From Opitutaceae bacterium (lineage in GTDB: Bacteria > Verrucomicrobiota > Verrucomicrobiia > Opitutales > Opitutaceae): a stretch of DNA of 64,000 nt. Both the position numbers and the translations under genes were made by a program. Positions 48,751-57,184 of the stretch are shown one piece after another; position 1 is the first letter of the stretch, and every line of letters starts with the position of its first letter. The stretch lies in the NCBI GenBank assembly GCA_019634615.1, contig JAHCAZ010000008.1:60308-124307 (forward strand), given 5' to 3'. The notes under the pieces are model-generated. The model was given only the letters and a program-made list of their open reading frames with translations. It had not been told where the DNA came from and did no database searches.

Positions 48751-49095
48751 ATGAACACTGCCCAACATGTCGTGGAGGCGACTGTCCGTGCCGGAGAATG
48801 CCTTGAGAAAAACGAGCGAACCTGGGCCCAGCTGGTTCACGAATGGCGGGGTGCCCGGTGGCTTCCGCTGGTGTGGCTCGCGATGTTCGCGTGCTTTGCC
48901 GTCGTGGGCGGATTCGTGTTCGCCCGGCAGGCGGGTTTCAACGGCCTGATCTATCTCGCCCCGACGGCGTTTCTCGCGATCACGTCGCCGCTGGTGGTCA
49001 TGGGTCCGCGGCGACGGGAGCGAGTTCTGCTCGCCGCCATCGCCCGGGAAGCGCCGGAGCTTGCGCGGAAGCTCGAGCGCGAGGGGATTCGTTGA
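48751..49095 (+). CDS. Two-helix membrane hypothetical protein
   Basis: The 114-residue protein has an amphipathic N-terminus (VVEATVRAGECLEKNERTWAQLVHEWR) and two transmembrane helices (LPLVWLAMFACFAVVGGFVF, and FNGLIYLAPTAFLAITSPLVV). A basic C-terminal helix follows (RRRERVLLAAIAREAPELARKLEREG). The 3' end abuts the kinase-like gene, whose GTG start follows the stop by 2 bp, suggesting one transcript. No family is recognised. Confidence 0.65.
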   Translation: MNTAQHVVEATVRAGECLEKNERTWAQLVHEWRGARWLPLVWLAMFACFAVVGGFVFARQAGFNGLIYLAPTAFLAITSPLVVMGPRRRERVLLAAIAREAPELARKLEREGIR

Positions 49096-49097
49096 GG

Positions 49098-49910
49098 GTG
49101 GCTGAGCGCATGCATGCGCCGCCGTTGCCTGTGCTGGAGGCGTTCGGCGCTCGGACTGAGGCAACGCGACTTGCTGGAGGTGAGGGAAATTCCTGGCGAT
49201 CGGATGGACTGGTTTTCAAGCCCGTCTCCGGCGTAGCGCTTCACGAATGGACCTCTCGCATCCTGGAGCGGATGCGACCGGAGGGGTTTCGCATCTCTCG
49301 CCCGGTGCGGACCCGGCAGGGGAGGTTCGTTCAGGAGGGCTGGTCGGCCAGTGTCTTCGAATCAGGTGCACACGTGCGGGGCCGGTGGCCTGAGAAATTG
49401 CACGTTGCCGCGGCGTTTCACGCGACGTTGGCCGGCATGCAGACCGAACCGGCGCCGGTGGCCGACAATCCCTGGAGCCGCGCCCATGACATCGTGTGGC
49501 GGCAATCCCCGGTGCCCGCGGGAATCCACGCGGAGATTCGGACCGTCGTAGAGGGCGTTATGCGATCGATTGTCCGAGGCGAACGCGGTTGCAGCATCGT
49601 CCACAGTGATCTTTGCGGCAACGTTCTCTTTCACGATTCCTTGCCGCCGCTCGTGATCGATTTCTCGCCGATGAAGGCCCCGGTTGCCTATGCCCATGCA
49701 ATCCTTGTTGCGGATGCGATCGCTTGGGAGGGCGCCCCGTTGGACCTGATCGATATCCTTCCCGCAGGGGCTGAGCGTGCAGCGAATCTTTTCAGGGCAG
49801 TGGCGTTCCGCCTTTTGGTGGCGGCTCAGTTCTTTCGCGATGATCCAGCAAAGTTCCGGATAGAATATGTGCCATTTCATGCCTTGCTGAAGCATCTCAG
49901 CGCGCAGTGA
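49098..49910 (+). CDS. APH-like kinase (TIGR02569-like)
   Basis: The 270-residue protein starts from GTG 49098, with an ATG at 49110 as alternative. It has the aminoglycoside-phosphotransferase/choline-kinase catalytic core: IVHSDLCGNVLFHD (H-x-D-x4-N loop) and PPLVIDFSPMKAPVAYAHA in place of the usual D-F metal motif. The motif pattern resembles TIGR02569 proteins. Its phosphate acceptor is unknown, and no resistance function should be assumed. It follows the two-helix membrane gene by 2 bp. Confidence 0.75.
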   Translation: MAERMHAPPLPVLEAFGARTEATRLAGGEGNSWRSDGLVFKPVSGVALHEWTSRILERMRPEGFRISRPVRTRQGRFVQEGWSASVFESGAHVRGRWPEKLHVAAAFHATLAGMQTEPAPVADNPWSRAHDIVWRQSPVPAGIHAEIRTVVEGVMRSIVRGERGCSIVHSDLCGNVLFHDSLPPLVIDFSPMKAPVAYAHAILVADAIAWEGAPLDLIDILPAGAERAANLFRAVAFRLLVAAQFFRDDPAKFRIEYVPFHALLKHLSAQ

Positions 49911-50032
49911 GGCGGGGCCGAATCAGGCGGATTTGCGCATTCCAATCTCGTGCCCCAATGTTCCATCGCATCCCCGGATCGACCTGACAGCCAAACCCGA
50001 GGGTGACCTTGGTCGGTTTGCGGGTGGTGCCC

Positions 50033-50122
50033 GATGGGGCGGGCTTTCAGCCCTGCGGATGCTTTTTCGCCTATTCCCTGGGGCGTTGCCCCAGGCTGTT
50101 ATGCTCCGCGCCGTTGGCGCTG
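50033..50122. repeat. Triple-hairpin repeat, family F copy 1
   Basis: Three short palindromes follow one another: GGGCTTTCAGCCC, CCTGGGGCGTTGCCCCAGG and GCGCCGTTGGCGC. They are linked by ~20-bp spacers with a GGCTGTTATG-like junction. The order recurs at 51293-51385 and 51441-51570. It fills most of the gap between the kinase-like and PDZ genes. Confidence 0.85.
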
Positions 50123-50192
50123 GTGCGAACCGGTGGACGAACTCGAGGCGTGCAGCTTGGTTCTGTGGATGGGACGAACGATGATGGGCGCA

Positions 50193-50690
50193 TCACCTGA
50201 AATCTACCGTCCGGAACTTGGCTTCGAATCGCGACCGTTCGACCAGCACGATGGTTTTCGGCTCGGGTGAATCCGCGGTGAGGACCTCCAGGGCGACTTT
50301 GGCGCCGAGTTTTCGGTTGATGAAGATTTTGCCCAGGGCGCTGCTGGTTTTCAGTGACGCGAGGTACGATTGCACGGGTTGGCCGTCGATGCGGGTGACC
50401 TGCGTGAAAGGTTTCAGGCCTTGTTTCTCGGCGTCCGAGTCCGGCTTCACGCCGGTGAGGTAGACCGTCGACACGTTGCCGGTCTGGCTGTCCTGCCAGA
50501 TCTGCAGGCTGATGCCGAAGGAGAGCTTGGGCGGCTCGCCGAGCACTTCCATGGGCTCGAGTTTGACGACGGGCTCGGCGGGCTTCGTCGCGGGTGGGTC
50601 GGCTGGCTTGTCGGGGGTCGGGGCTTGGCCTTGCAGGGGTAGGCAGGCCAGCACCAACGAGGAGAGGGTTAGGATGATTCGGATAGTCAT
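50193..50690 (-). CDS. Secreted PDZ-domain protein
   Basis: The 165-residue protein has a signal peptide (IIRIILTLSSLVLACLPLQG-like) and a Pro/Lys-rich linker (about 22-50). A single PDZ-like domain follows (about 55-160), with KLSFGISLQIWQD, VKPDSDAEKQGLKPFTQVTRIDG and KVALEVLTAD. No protease domain is fused. It would act in the periplasm as an adaptor or anchored peptide-binding module. It is transcribed divergently from the VanY-like gene, with a 69-bp gap. Confidence 0.8.
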   Translation of the reverse strand: MTIRIILTLSSLVLACLPLQGQAPTPDKPADPPATKPAEPVVKLEPMEVLGEPPKLSFGISLQIWQDSQTGNVSTVYLTGVKPDSDAEKQGLKPFTQVTRIDGQPVQSYLASLKTSSALGKIFINRKLGAKVALEVLTADSPEPKTIVLVERSRFEAKFRTVDFR

Positions 50691-50759
50691 TGGGGTGAAC
50701 GACCTGCCGGGAGTGAAACGTCTCGAAAGCCGCGGCGCAATCCGACTTCATGGTATGAC

Positions 50760-51254
50760 ATGAACCTGCCACCTCCGCCAGCCGGCTACGAAGACCGCGT
50801 ACCGCGGTTTGCCGAGGAGACGCGGTTGTGTGGCGTCGGACGCGATGCCTTTGGCCGCGAGGTGCGGTTGGCGGTTGAGGCGGCGACGTCGTGGGAGGCG
50901 ATGCGGGCGGAGGCGGGGCGGGGAGGGGTAAAGTTGCTCCTGTTGTCGGGTTTTCGCAGCGTCGAGCGCCAGGCCGAGATCGTGCAGAAAAAACTCGCTG
51001 CGGGTCTGACACTCGAGGCGATCCTGCGCGTGAACGCTTACCCGGGGTTCAGCGAGCATCACACCGGCCGGGCGGTCGATATCGGGTCGGCCGACTGCGA
51101 GCACCTCAGCGAGGCCTTCGAGACCACGCGCGAGTTTGCCTGGCTGCGTCAGCATGCCGCGCGGTTTGGGTTCACGCTTTCGTATCCGCGCGACAATGCA
51201 TTCGGGATCGCGTACGAGCCGTGGCATTGGTGCCATTTGCCGAAGAGCGAGTGA
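50760..51254 (+). CDS. VanY/LdcB-like D-alanyl-D-alanine carboxypeptidase family protein
   Basis: The 164-residue M15-type zinc peptidase has LLLLSGFRSVERQAEI, the metal motif SEHHTGRAVDIG (His and Asp ligands), and the final metal/catalytic pair in YEPWHWCHLP. Family members cleave the C-terminal D-Ala of peptidoglycan peptides. No signal peptide is seen at the ATG at 50760, so the protein may be cytoplasmic or use another export route. It is flanked by repeat-rich DNA downstream. Confidence 0.9.
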   Translation: MNLPPPPAGYEDRVPRFAEETRLCGVGRDAFGREVRLAVEAATSWEAMRAEAGRGGVKLLLLSGFRSVERQAEIVQKKLAAGLTLEAILRVNAYPGFSEHHTGRAVDIGSADCEHLSEAFETTREFAWLRQHAARFGFTLSYPRDNAFGIAYEPWHWCHLPKSE

Positions 51255-51805
51255 ATGTGGAAATCAGGAAGGCGGGAGTTCAACGTGCGGTCGATGGGGC
51301 GGGCTTTCAGCCCTTGAGGTGAATTCAATCCGGTTACCTGGGGCGTTGCCCCAGGCTATTATGGCGGTGGGCCGTTGGCCCGGTGATGACAGAGCGCCAA
51401 CGGCGCGGCGCGATTATCTGGGAGGGCTGAGGGGTGGCAGGTATGGGGCGGATTCTCTGCCCTGGGTGTGAATTCGATCCGGTTTCCTGGGGCGTTGTCT
51501 CAGGTTTTTATGGTGGTGGGCCGTTGGCCCGGTGGTGACAGAGCGCCGATGGCGCGGTGCAGAAGTTGGCCCGGTGATGCGGGCCGCCGGGTTGGGTGTG
51601 CGCACGCCGAACCGGCCGGCGGGGACGCCGGCCGCTACCCATTACGGAGCGCCGAGGGCGCGGCGCGATCACAGCCTAGGGCGAAGCCCTAGGTTGTTGG
51701 GTGTCCCGGATGGCGAGCACTGAAGGTGCGACCCATCGACTGCCTGCTACACGTAGACCGCCAAGTGCCTTGATCGACGAGTGCCGATCTGCGAGACAGG
51801 TTCGC
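51255..51805. repeat. Repeat-packed spacer: family F copies 2-4 and a family D remnant
   Basis: The 551 non-coding bases are built of recurring palindromes. Family F units lie at 51293-51385 (GGGCTTTCAGCCC, CCTGGGGCGTTGCCCCAGG, GGGCCGTTGGCCC) and 51441-51570. A partial copy at 51645-51702 contains CCTAGGGCGAAGCCCTAGG. The right end of a family D element lies at 51615-51640 (GCCGGCGGGGACGCCGGC, then CGCTACCC). No gene is supported here; start codons before 51806 give only atypical extensions. Confidence 0.85.
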
Positions 51806-53236
51806 ATGAGCACCCCGCCCCTGCGCATCGGATTGTTCGGTATCGGCCTCGACGCGTACTGGCCGCAATTCGCCGGCCTCAAGGAACGCCTCGAGGGCTA
51901 TGTCGGCCGCGTGGCTGGCAAGCTCGCGCGGCCGGGGGTCGAGGTCGTCAATCTCGGGCTCGTCGACAACCCCGAGCGCGCCTACGCGGCCGGCCATGAA
52001 TTCCGCCGCGCCGACGTCGATCTGATTTTCCTTCACGTCACCACCTATGCGCTGTCGTCCACCGTGCTGCCCGTCGTGCTGCGCGCCAAGGTACCCGTGG
52101 TGATCCTCAATCTCCAACCGGCGCCGGCGATCGACTACCCGAATTTCAACCGCATGGACGACCGCACGAAGATGACCGGCGAGTGGCTGGCCCACTGCGC
52201 GGCGTGCCCGGTGCCGGAGATCGCCAATGTCTTCAAACGCGCCGGCATCCGGTTCCATCAGGTCACCGGCATGCTCGACGACGACCCGGCCTGCTGGCGC
52301 GAGGTCGATGCCTGGGTCGAGGCCGCGCGCGTCGCGGCCGGCATGTACGGCAACCGGCTTGGGCTCATGGGGCACTACTACAGCGGGATGCTCGACATCT
52401 ACTCCGACACGACGCTGCAGTGCGCCACGTTCGGCACGCACATCGAGATCCTCGAGGTGGACGAACTCTCGGCGCTGCGACGCGAGGTGACGGACGCGCA
52501 GATCAAGGCGCGCGTTACAGACTTTCATCGCGAGTTCGACGTCCAAGCCGACTGCGCCGCGGCCGACCTCGCCGAGGCGGCGCGTACCTCGGTGGCGCTC
52601 GATGCGTTGGTCGCGAAGCGCAAGCTGGGCTCGCTGGCGTATTTCTACAGCGGCACCGGCGTGGCCGAGAACGAGGCCACAATGGCATCGATCATCCTCG
52701 GCACCTCGCTCCTCACCGGCCGCGGTGTGCCGGTGGCGGGAGAATACGAGGTGAAGAACGTGCAGGCGATGAAGATCATGGACCTCCTTGGCGTGGGCGG
52801 CTCGTTCACCGAATATTACGCGATGGACTATGCCTCCGATGTGGTGCTCATGGGCCACGACGGCCCGGGGCACATCCGCGTGGCCGAGGGCAAGACGAAG
52901 GTGCGGCCGCTCAAGGTTTACCACGGCAAGGTGGGCAAGGGCGTGTCGGTCGAGATGTCGGTGAAGCACGGCCCGGTGACGCTCCTGTCGGTCATCGAGC
53001 GCGGCGACGGCAAGCTCGGGCTGCTCTGCGCCGAGGGCGAGTCGGTGCCCGGTCCGATCATGGAGATCGGCAACACCAACAGCCGCTACCGCTTCGCCTG
53101 CGGCGCGCGCGAGTTCGTCAACCGCTGGAACAGCCACGGCCCCGCGCACCACTGCGCCGTCGGCGTCGGCCACGTCGCCGAGAAGCTGGAGAAGGTCGGC
53201 GCGTTGCTCGGCCTCGAGGTGGTGAAGGTGGTATGA
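51806..53236 (+). CDS. L-arabinose/L-fucose isomerase-family protein
   Basis: The 476-residue protein has the AraA-like layout: Rossmann-like N-domain with TTYALSSTVLPVVLRAKVPV, then LGLMGHYYSGMLDIYSD. The putative metal-ligand region has Glu288/Glu290 (GVAENEATMA), Glu313 (AGEYEVKN), His351/His356 (GHDGPGHIR) and the late histidines HHCAVGVGH. These positions parallel the two Glu and two His ligands of L-arabinose isomerase. It would isomerise an aldose/ketose, but the sugar is not readable. It shares an ATGA overlap only with a spurious start; the next real gene starts ~155 bp downstream. Confidence 0.85.
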   Translation: MSTPPLRIGLFGIGLDAYWPQFAGLKERLEGYVGRVAGKLARPGVEVVNLGLVDNPERAYAAGHEFRRADVDLIFLHVTTYALSSTVLPVVLRAKVPVVILNLQPAPAIDYPNFNRMDDRTKMTGEWLAHCAACPVPEIANVFKRAGIRFHQVTGMLDDDPACWREVDAWVEAARVAAGMYGNRLGLMGHYYSGMLDIYSDTTLQCATFGTHIEILEVDELSALRREVTDAQIKARVTDFHREFDVQADCAAADLAEAARTSVALDALVAKRKLGSLAYFYSGTGVAENEATMASIILGTSLLTGRGVPVAGEYEVKNVQAMKIMDLLGVGGSFTEYYAMDYASDVVLMGHDGPGHIRVAEGKTKVRPLKVYHGKVGKGVSVEMSVKHGPVTLLSVIERGDGKLGLLCAEGESVPGPIMEIGNTNSRYRFACGAREFVNRWNSHGPAHHCAVGVGHVAEKLEKVGALLGLEVVKVV

Positions 53237-53252
53237 ACGCCGTCGGCCTACC

Positions 53253-53333
53253 CGTAGGGGCGAAGCTTGACTGCGCCGGCCGCGTTGCATCCGCAAACGA
53301 CGCGCGAGGGCGCACGCGAGGTGCGCCCCTACC
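53253..53333. repeat. REPIN-like palindrome, family E
   Basis: The element is bounded by CGTAGGGGCG and CGCCCCTACC, with inner arms GGCGCA and TGCGCC. It lies between the isomerase and alpha/beta hydrolase genes and would be translated as a spurious N-terminal extension if the ATG at 53233 were used. Confidence 0.7.
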
Positions 53334-53391
53334 TTTGGCCCGCTACGCGGCGATCGTGATTGGTCTCTTTCTTGCAGATCATGCCTATTCC

Positions 53392-54144
53392 ATGAACCCC
53401 GAACCTGCCCTGCCTCGCACCGTCACTATCGCCGGCCAGCCGGCGGAGGAATTCACCGTCGATGGCTGCCGCGCCTTTGTGATCCTGCCGGCGCAGCCCG
53501 CGGCTGGGCGGCCGCAGCCGTGGGTGTGGTATGCGCCGACGCTGCCGGGGCTGCCGGCGAAGGAGGAGACGTGGATGTTCGAGCGCCTGCGCGCGGCGGG
53601 CATCGCGATCGCGGGCATCGACGTGGGCGAGTCGTTCGGGAGCCCGGCGGGGCGCGCGCATTTCACCGCGTTGTACACCGAGCTCGTGCATCGTCGCGGC
53701 TTTGCGCCGAAACCCGTGCTGCTCGCGCGCAGCCGCGGCGGGCTGATGCAGTACAACTGGGCGGTGGAGCACCCGGATTCGGTGGCGGCGGTGGCCGGCA
53801 TCTACCCGGTGGGCAATCTCACGAGTTATCCCACGCTCGCGAAGGCCTGCGGGGCCTATGGGTTGAGCGAGGTGGAACTCGCGGCCCACCTCGCGGCGCA
53901 CAACCCGGTCGACCGCCTGGCGCCGCTGGCCAAGGCGGGCGTGCCGATCTTGCATCTCCACGGCGACCAGGACGAGATCGTGCCGCTGGAGCAGAACTCC
54001 GCGCTGCTCGAGGCCCGCTATCGCGCGCTGGGCGGCAACGTGCGGGTGATCGTGTTTCCCGGGCAGGGTCACAATTACTGGTCGGGTTGGTTCGAGTCGC
54101 CGGAGCTGTTGGCGTTCATGATGGCGCACGCGACCCAGCGGTAA
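53392..54144 (+). CDS. Alpha/beta hydrolase
   Basis: The 250-residue enzyme starts from the ATG at 53392. The ATG at 53233, overlapping the previous stop, is in frame but would translate a repeat element. The nucleophile serine is in LLARSRGGLMQYN (about residue 114), the acid in HGDQDEIVPL (about 192) and the histidine in GQGHNYWSG (about 227). No signal peptide is evident. Esterase or sugar-acetate deacylase activity would fit the catabolic setting (inference). It ends 8 bp before a family B palindrome. Confidence 0.85.
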   Translation: MNPEPALPRTVTIAGQPAEEFTVDGCRAFVILPAQPAAGRPQPWVWYAPTLPGLPAKEETWMFERLRAAGIAIAGIDVGESFGSPAGRAHFTALYTELVHRRGFAPKPVLLARSRGGLMQYNWAVEHPDSVAAVAGIYPVGNLTSYPTLAKACGAYGLSEVELAAHLAAHNPVDRLAPLAKAGVPILHLHGDQDEIVPLEQNSALLEARYRALGGNVRVIVFPGQGHNYWSGWFESPELLAFMMAHATQR

Positions 54145-54151
54145 CGTCGAT

Positions 54152-54239
54152 CCCGTGGGTCAGCGCGCTCGCGCGCGCCCGGCGAACTGTCGGCCAGGCG
54201 AATGCGCAAGGGGCGCGCGCAAGCGCGCTGACCTACGGG
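54152..54239. repeat. REPIN-like palindrome, family B copy 2
   Basis: The element is bounded by CCCGTGGGTCAGCGCGCT and its near-complement AGCGCGCTGACCTACGGG, with GCGCGCGCCC arms and a ~30-bp centre. The right half equals the right half of 25801-25857 (GCGCGCGCAAGCGCGCTGAC). It lies between the hydrolase and the MFS pair. Confidence 0.9.
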
Positions 54240-54341
54240 CGCCGTCATTCCTACGGGTAGAAGACGCGGGGGTTTGACGCGCAGTCGGCGGCGGAGCGTC
54301 ATTGCGTTGCTCCCCATCTGCCCCTGTCGTCGAACTCTATC

Positions 54342-55739
54342 GTGGATTCCCCCACTGTCTCAACCCCTGCGCCCAAGGTCTACCAGGTGGGCACGCTTTC
54401 CTACACGCGAGGGGCGTTGCTGCAGGTGATGTTCTGGATGCTGTGGGGCGACTTCTGCTTCCAGCTCCTCGAGTCGCTCCCGGCGGCGGTGATCCCGCTG
54501 CAGCTGCGCTGGGAGGGAGCGAGCGACACGCTGATCGGGCTCAAGGGCAGCGTCTCCTCGCTGATCGCGTTCCTGTGGTACCCGGTGGTCGGTTCGCAGA
54601 GCGACCGGCACCGCGGCCGTCTGGGTCGCCGGCGTCCGTTCCTGCTCTGGTGCATGCCGCCGGTGATCCTGAGCCTGCTCCTGCTGGGGTTGGCGAAGCC
54701 GGCCGGCTCCATGGTGCACGAGCTCCTGGTCGACGCCGGGCTCGGGGCCTATGTCACCGTGCCGGGCTGCACGCTCGTGTGGATCGCGTGCGCGTTCATC
54801 ATCTTCCTGATCTTCAATGCCTACGTCGTGCAGGTGTACGCGTGCCTGGTCGCGGACGTGATCCCGCCGGAGGTCATCGGCAAGTTCACCGGCATCTACC
54901 GCGCTGTGGGCGCGCTGGGCAGCCTCGCGTTCCACCGCTGGGGCCTGGGCTACGTGGAGGGCAACACCTTCGCGGTCTATGCGTGCACGGGCCTGCTGTA
55001 CGCGACGGCGTTCGGCCTGCTCGTCTGGCGGGTGAAGGAGGGCGAATATCCGCCGCCGCCCCCGCCGGCGCCCGGCGGCCGCTTCGGGGCGGTGAAGGGT
55101 TACCTGAAGGAGAGCTTCACGAACCGGTTCTACCTCAAGTTTTTCTCGGTGACGTTCTTCCACTGGGGCTCGCTCGCGCCGCTGGGCTTCATCGTGTTCT
55201 TCGCCACGCAGGCCGGCAAGGAGGGCTATGCCGCCACGCTCGGGCTCTCGCTCCAGGAATTCGGCGCGATCAAGGGCTGGACGTTCCTCGTGCAGATCCC
55301 GGTGTTCCTCGTCGTCGGCTACTTCGTCGACCGGTTCCATCCGCTGCGGGTCGCGATCCTCGGCCTTTTACTGACCAGCATCACCTATTTTGCCTGCTAC
55401 GCGCTTGTGGTCGATGCCGACAGCCTGCTGCTCTGGTCGTGCCTCAACAACGCCGCGATCGCGGTTTACCTGGGCGCCGCCATGGCGATGGGTCCCCGCC
55501 TCCTGCCGCGGGAGCGTTACGGGCAGTTCGTGAGCGCCAACCTGATCTTCGGCATCACGAGCCTGATCGTGGCGCCGCCGGCCATCGGGCTGCTGATGGA
55601 GTACATCCGCGACTACCGCTATTCGTTCCTGTTCTCGGGCCTGAGCAACTTCTGCGCCTTTCTCGCCTGCATCGCGCTCTTCCTGCAGTGGCGGCAGCTG
55701 GGCGGCGACAAGGGCTATCAGGCCCCCTCGGTTGGTTGA
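54342..55739 (+). CDS. MFS transporter, sucrose-symporter/GPH-like, tandem copy 1
   Basis: The 465-residue 12-helix symporter has SQSDRHRGRLGRRRPFLLW near residue 86, the sucrose-symporter-type loop, and a central cytoplasmic loop [37 protein letters not shown] lies near the C-terminus. The GTG at 54342 gives the N-terminus VDSPTVSTPAPKVYQVGTL, like its paralogs. It is 20 bp from the second tandem copy and clearly related to the 25853-27292 gene. Uptake of a disaccharide or glycoside is inferred. Confidence 0.92.
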   Translation: MDSPTVSTPAPKVYQVGTLSYTRGALLQVMFWMLWGDFCFQLLESLPAAVIPLQLRWEGASDTLIGLKGSVSSLIAFLWYPVVGSQSDRHRGRLGRRRPFLLWCMPPVILSLLLLGLAKPAGSMVHELLVDAGLGAYVTVPGCTLVWIACAFIIFLIFNAYVVQVYACLVADVIPPEVIGKFTGIYRAVGALGSLAFHRWGLGYVEGNTFAVYACTGLLYATAFGLLVWRVKEGEYPPPPPPAPGGRFGAVKGYLKESFTNRFYLKFFSVTFFHWGSLAPLGFIVFFATQAGKEGYAATLGLSLQEFGAIKGWTFLVQIPVFLVVGYFVDRFHPLRVAILGLLLTSITYFACYALVVDADSLLLWSCLNNAAIAVYLGAAMAMGPRLLPRERYGQFVSANLIFGITSLIVAPPAIGLLMEYIRDYRYSFLFSGLSNFCAFLACIALFLQWRQLGGDKGYQAPSVG

Positions 55740-55759
55740 GGCCGGCTGCTGTGCGACCC

Positions 55760-57184
55760 GTGGATACACCGTCATCCACCACCGCTGGCCCGAGGCTCCA
55801 TCAGGTGGGCACGCTCACCTACACCCGCGCCGGCCTGTGGCAGGTGATGTTCTGGATGCTGCTGGGCGTGGTGTTCTTCCAGCTCCTCCAGATGCTGCCG
55901 GCGAACGCGATCCCGCTGCAGATGCGCTGGGCGGGGGCGGGCGACACGCTGATCGGCTTCAAGAGCAGCCTCTCGTCGCTCGTCACGTTCCTCTGGAACC
56001 CGGTGGTGGGCTCCGTGAGCGACCGGCACCGCGGTCCGCTGGGTCGGCGGCGGCCGTTCATCCTCTGGACCATTCCGCCCGTGTTCCTCGGCCTCCTCGC
56101 CCTGGGCGCGTCGGAGCCGGCCGGCGAATTCATTTATCGCCTGATCGCGGCGTGCGGCCTGGGCACGATGGTCACCGCCGCAGGCTGCACGCTGACCTGG
56201 CTGCTGGTCGTGATGGTCGTCTTCCTGCTGTTCAACGCCGTCTATACCCAGGCGTATGGCTGCCTGGTGGCCGACGTGATCCCGCCCGACGTCATCGGCA
56301 AGTTTTCGGGTTTCTACCGTGCCCTCGGCGCCCTCGCGAGCCTGGCCTTCAACCGCTGGTCGCTGCCCTGGCTCGATGGGCACACGTTCGAGGTCTATGC
56401 CGTCACCGGTGTCCTCTATGCAGTCGTGTTCGCCGTGATCGTTTGGCGGGTGAAGGAGGGCGAGTATCCCCCGCCGCCGCCCAAGGCGCCCGGCGGCTGG
56501 CAGGGGGCGGTGAAGACGTACCTGCGCGAGTGCTTCACGCACCGATTCTATCTCAACTATTTCGTCGCGACGTTCTTCAACTGGGCCTCGCTCGCCCCGA
56601 TGGGCTACCTGGTGTTCTTCGCCACCTCGGCCGGCCAGCCGGGCTACGCCGAGACGCTCGGCCTCTCGCTCGACGAGTTCGGCAAGGTTAAGGGCTGGAC
56701 CTTCCTCGTGCAGATCCCGGTGTTCCTCGTGGTGGGGCATTTCGTGGACCGGTTTCACCCGATCCGCGTCGCGGTCCTCGGGATGGCGCTCGAGACGATC
56801 ACGTACCTCCTGTGCTATTGGTACACGACGGACGCCTCGAGCCTCCTGCTGTGGCTGACGCTCAACCAGGCGGCCATCGCCGTCTACCTCGGCGCCTACA
56901 TGGCCCTCGGGCCTCGCCTGCTGCCGCGCAGCCGCTACGGCCAGTTCAACGCGGCCAACACGGTCTTCGGCATTTCCAGCCTGATCCTCGGCCCGCTGCT
57001 CGTGGGTATGCTGCTGGCGGCGATCCGCGACTACCGCTACATCTACCTGATGTGTGCCGTCTGCACGGCGCTGGCGACGATCGCGAACTGGACGCTGTTC
57101 CGGCAGTGGCGGCAACTCGGGGGCGACGCCGGGTTCACGCCGCCGGAGCCGCCCGGCGCGCCACCGCAACCTTCTTCCCCATGA
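55760..57184 (+). CDS. MFS transporter, sucrose-symporter/GPH-like, tandem copy 2
   Basis: The 474-residue paralog of the preceding gene shares GSVSDRHRGPLGRRRPFILW, EYPPPPPKAPGGWQGAVKTYL, ECFTHRFYLNYF and LPRSRYGQFNAANTVFG. I chose the GTG at 55760 (VDTPSSTTAG) by comparison with the neighbour; GTG 55751 is possible. Its TGA overlaps the heparinase ATG as ATGA, so the transporter and enzyme are translationally coupled. This argues that the pair works on one substrate. Confidence 0.92.
   Translation: MDTPSSTTAGPRLHQVGTLTYTRAGLWQVMFWMLLGVVFFQLLQMLPANAIPLQMRWAGAGDTLIGFKSSLSSLVTFLWNPVVGSVSDRHRGPLGRRRPFILWTIPPVFLGLLALGASEPAGEFIYRLIAACGLGTMVTAAGCTLTWLLVVMVVFLLFNAVYTQAYGCLVADVIPPDVIGKFSGFYRALGALASLAFNRWSLPWLDGHTFEVYAVTGVLYAVVFAVIVWRVKEGEYPPPPPKAPGGWQGAVKTYLRECFTHRFYLNYFVATFFNWASLAPMGYLVFFATSAGQPGYAETLGLSLDEFGKVKGWTFLVQIPVFLVVGHFVDRFHPIRVAVLGMALETITYLLCYWYTTDASSLLLWLTLNQAAIAVYLGAYMALGPRLLPRSRYGQFNAANTVFGISSLILGPLLVGMLLAAIRDYRYIYLMCAVCTALATIANWTLFRQWRQLGGDAGFTPPEPPGAPPQPSSP

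Noticed and set aside
53233..53391. N-terminal extension of the alpha/beta hydrolase from the ATG at 53233
   Set aside because: The extra 53 residues are translated from a family E palindromic repeat. The ATG at 53392 gives a normal start.
54302..57184. A 960-codon frame spanning both MFS genes
   Set aside because: Its first half is out of frame with the first MFS gene and shows no membrane pattern. Only the part from 55760 on is a real transporter, coupled to the heparinase gene.
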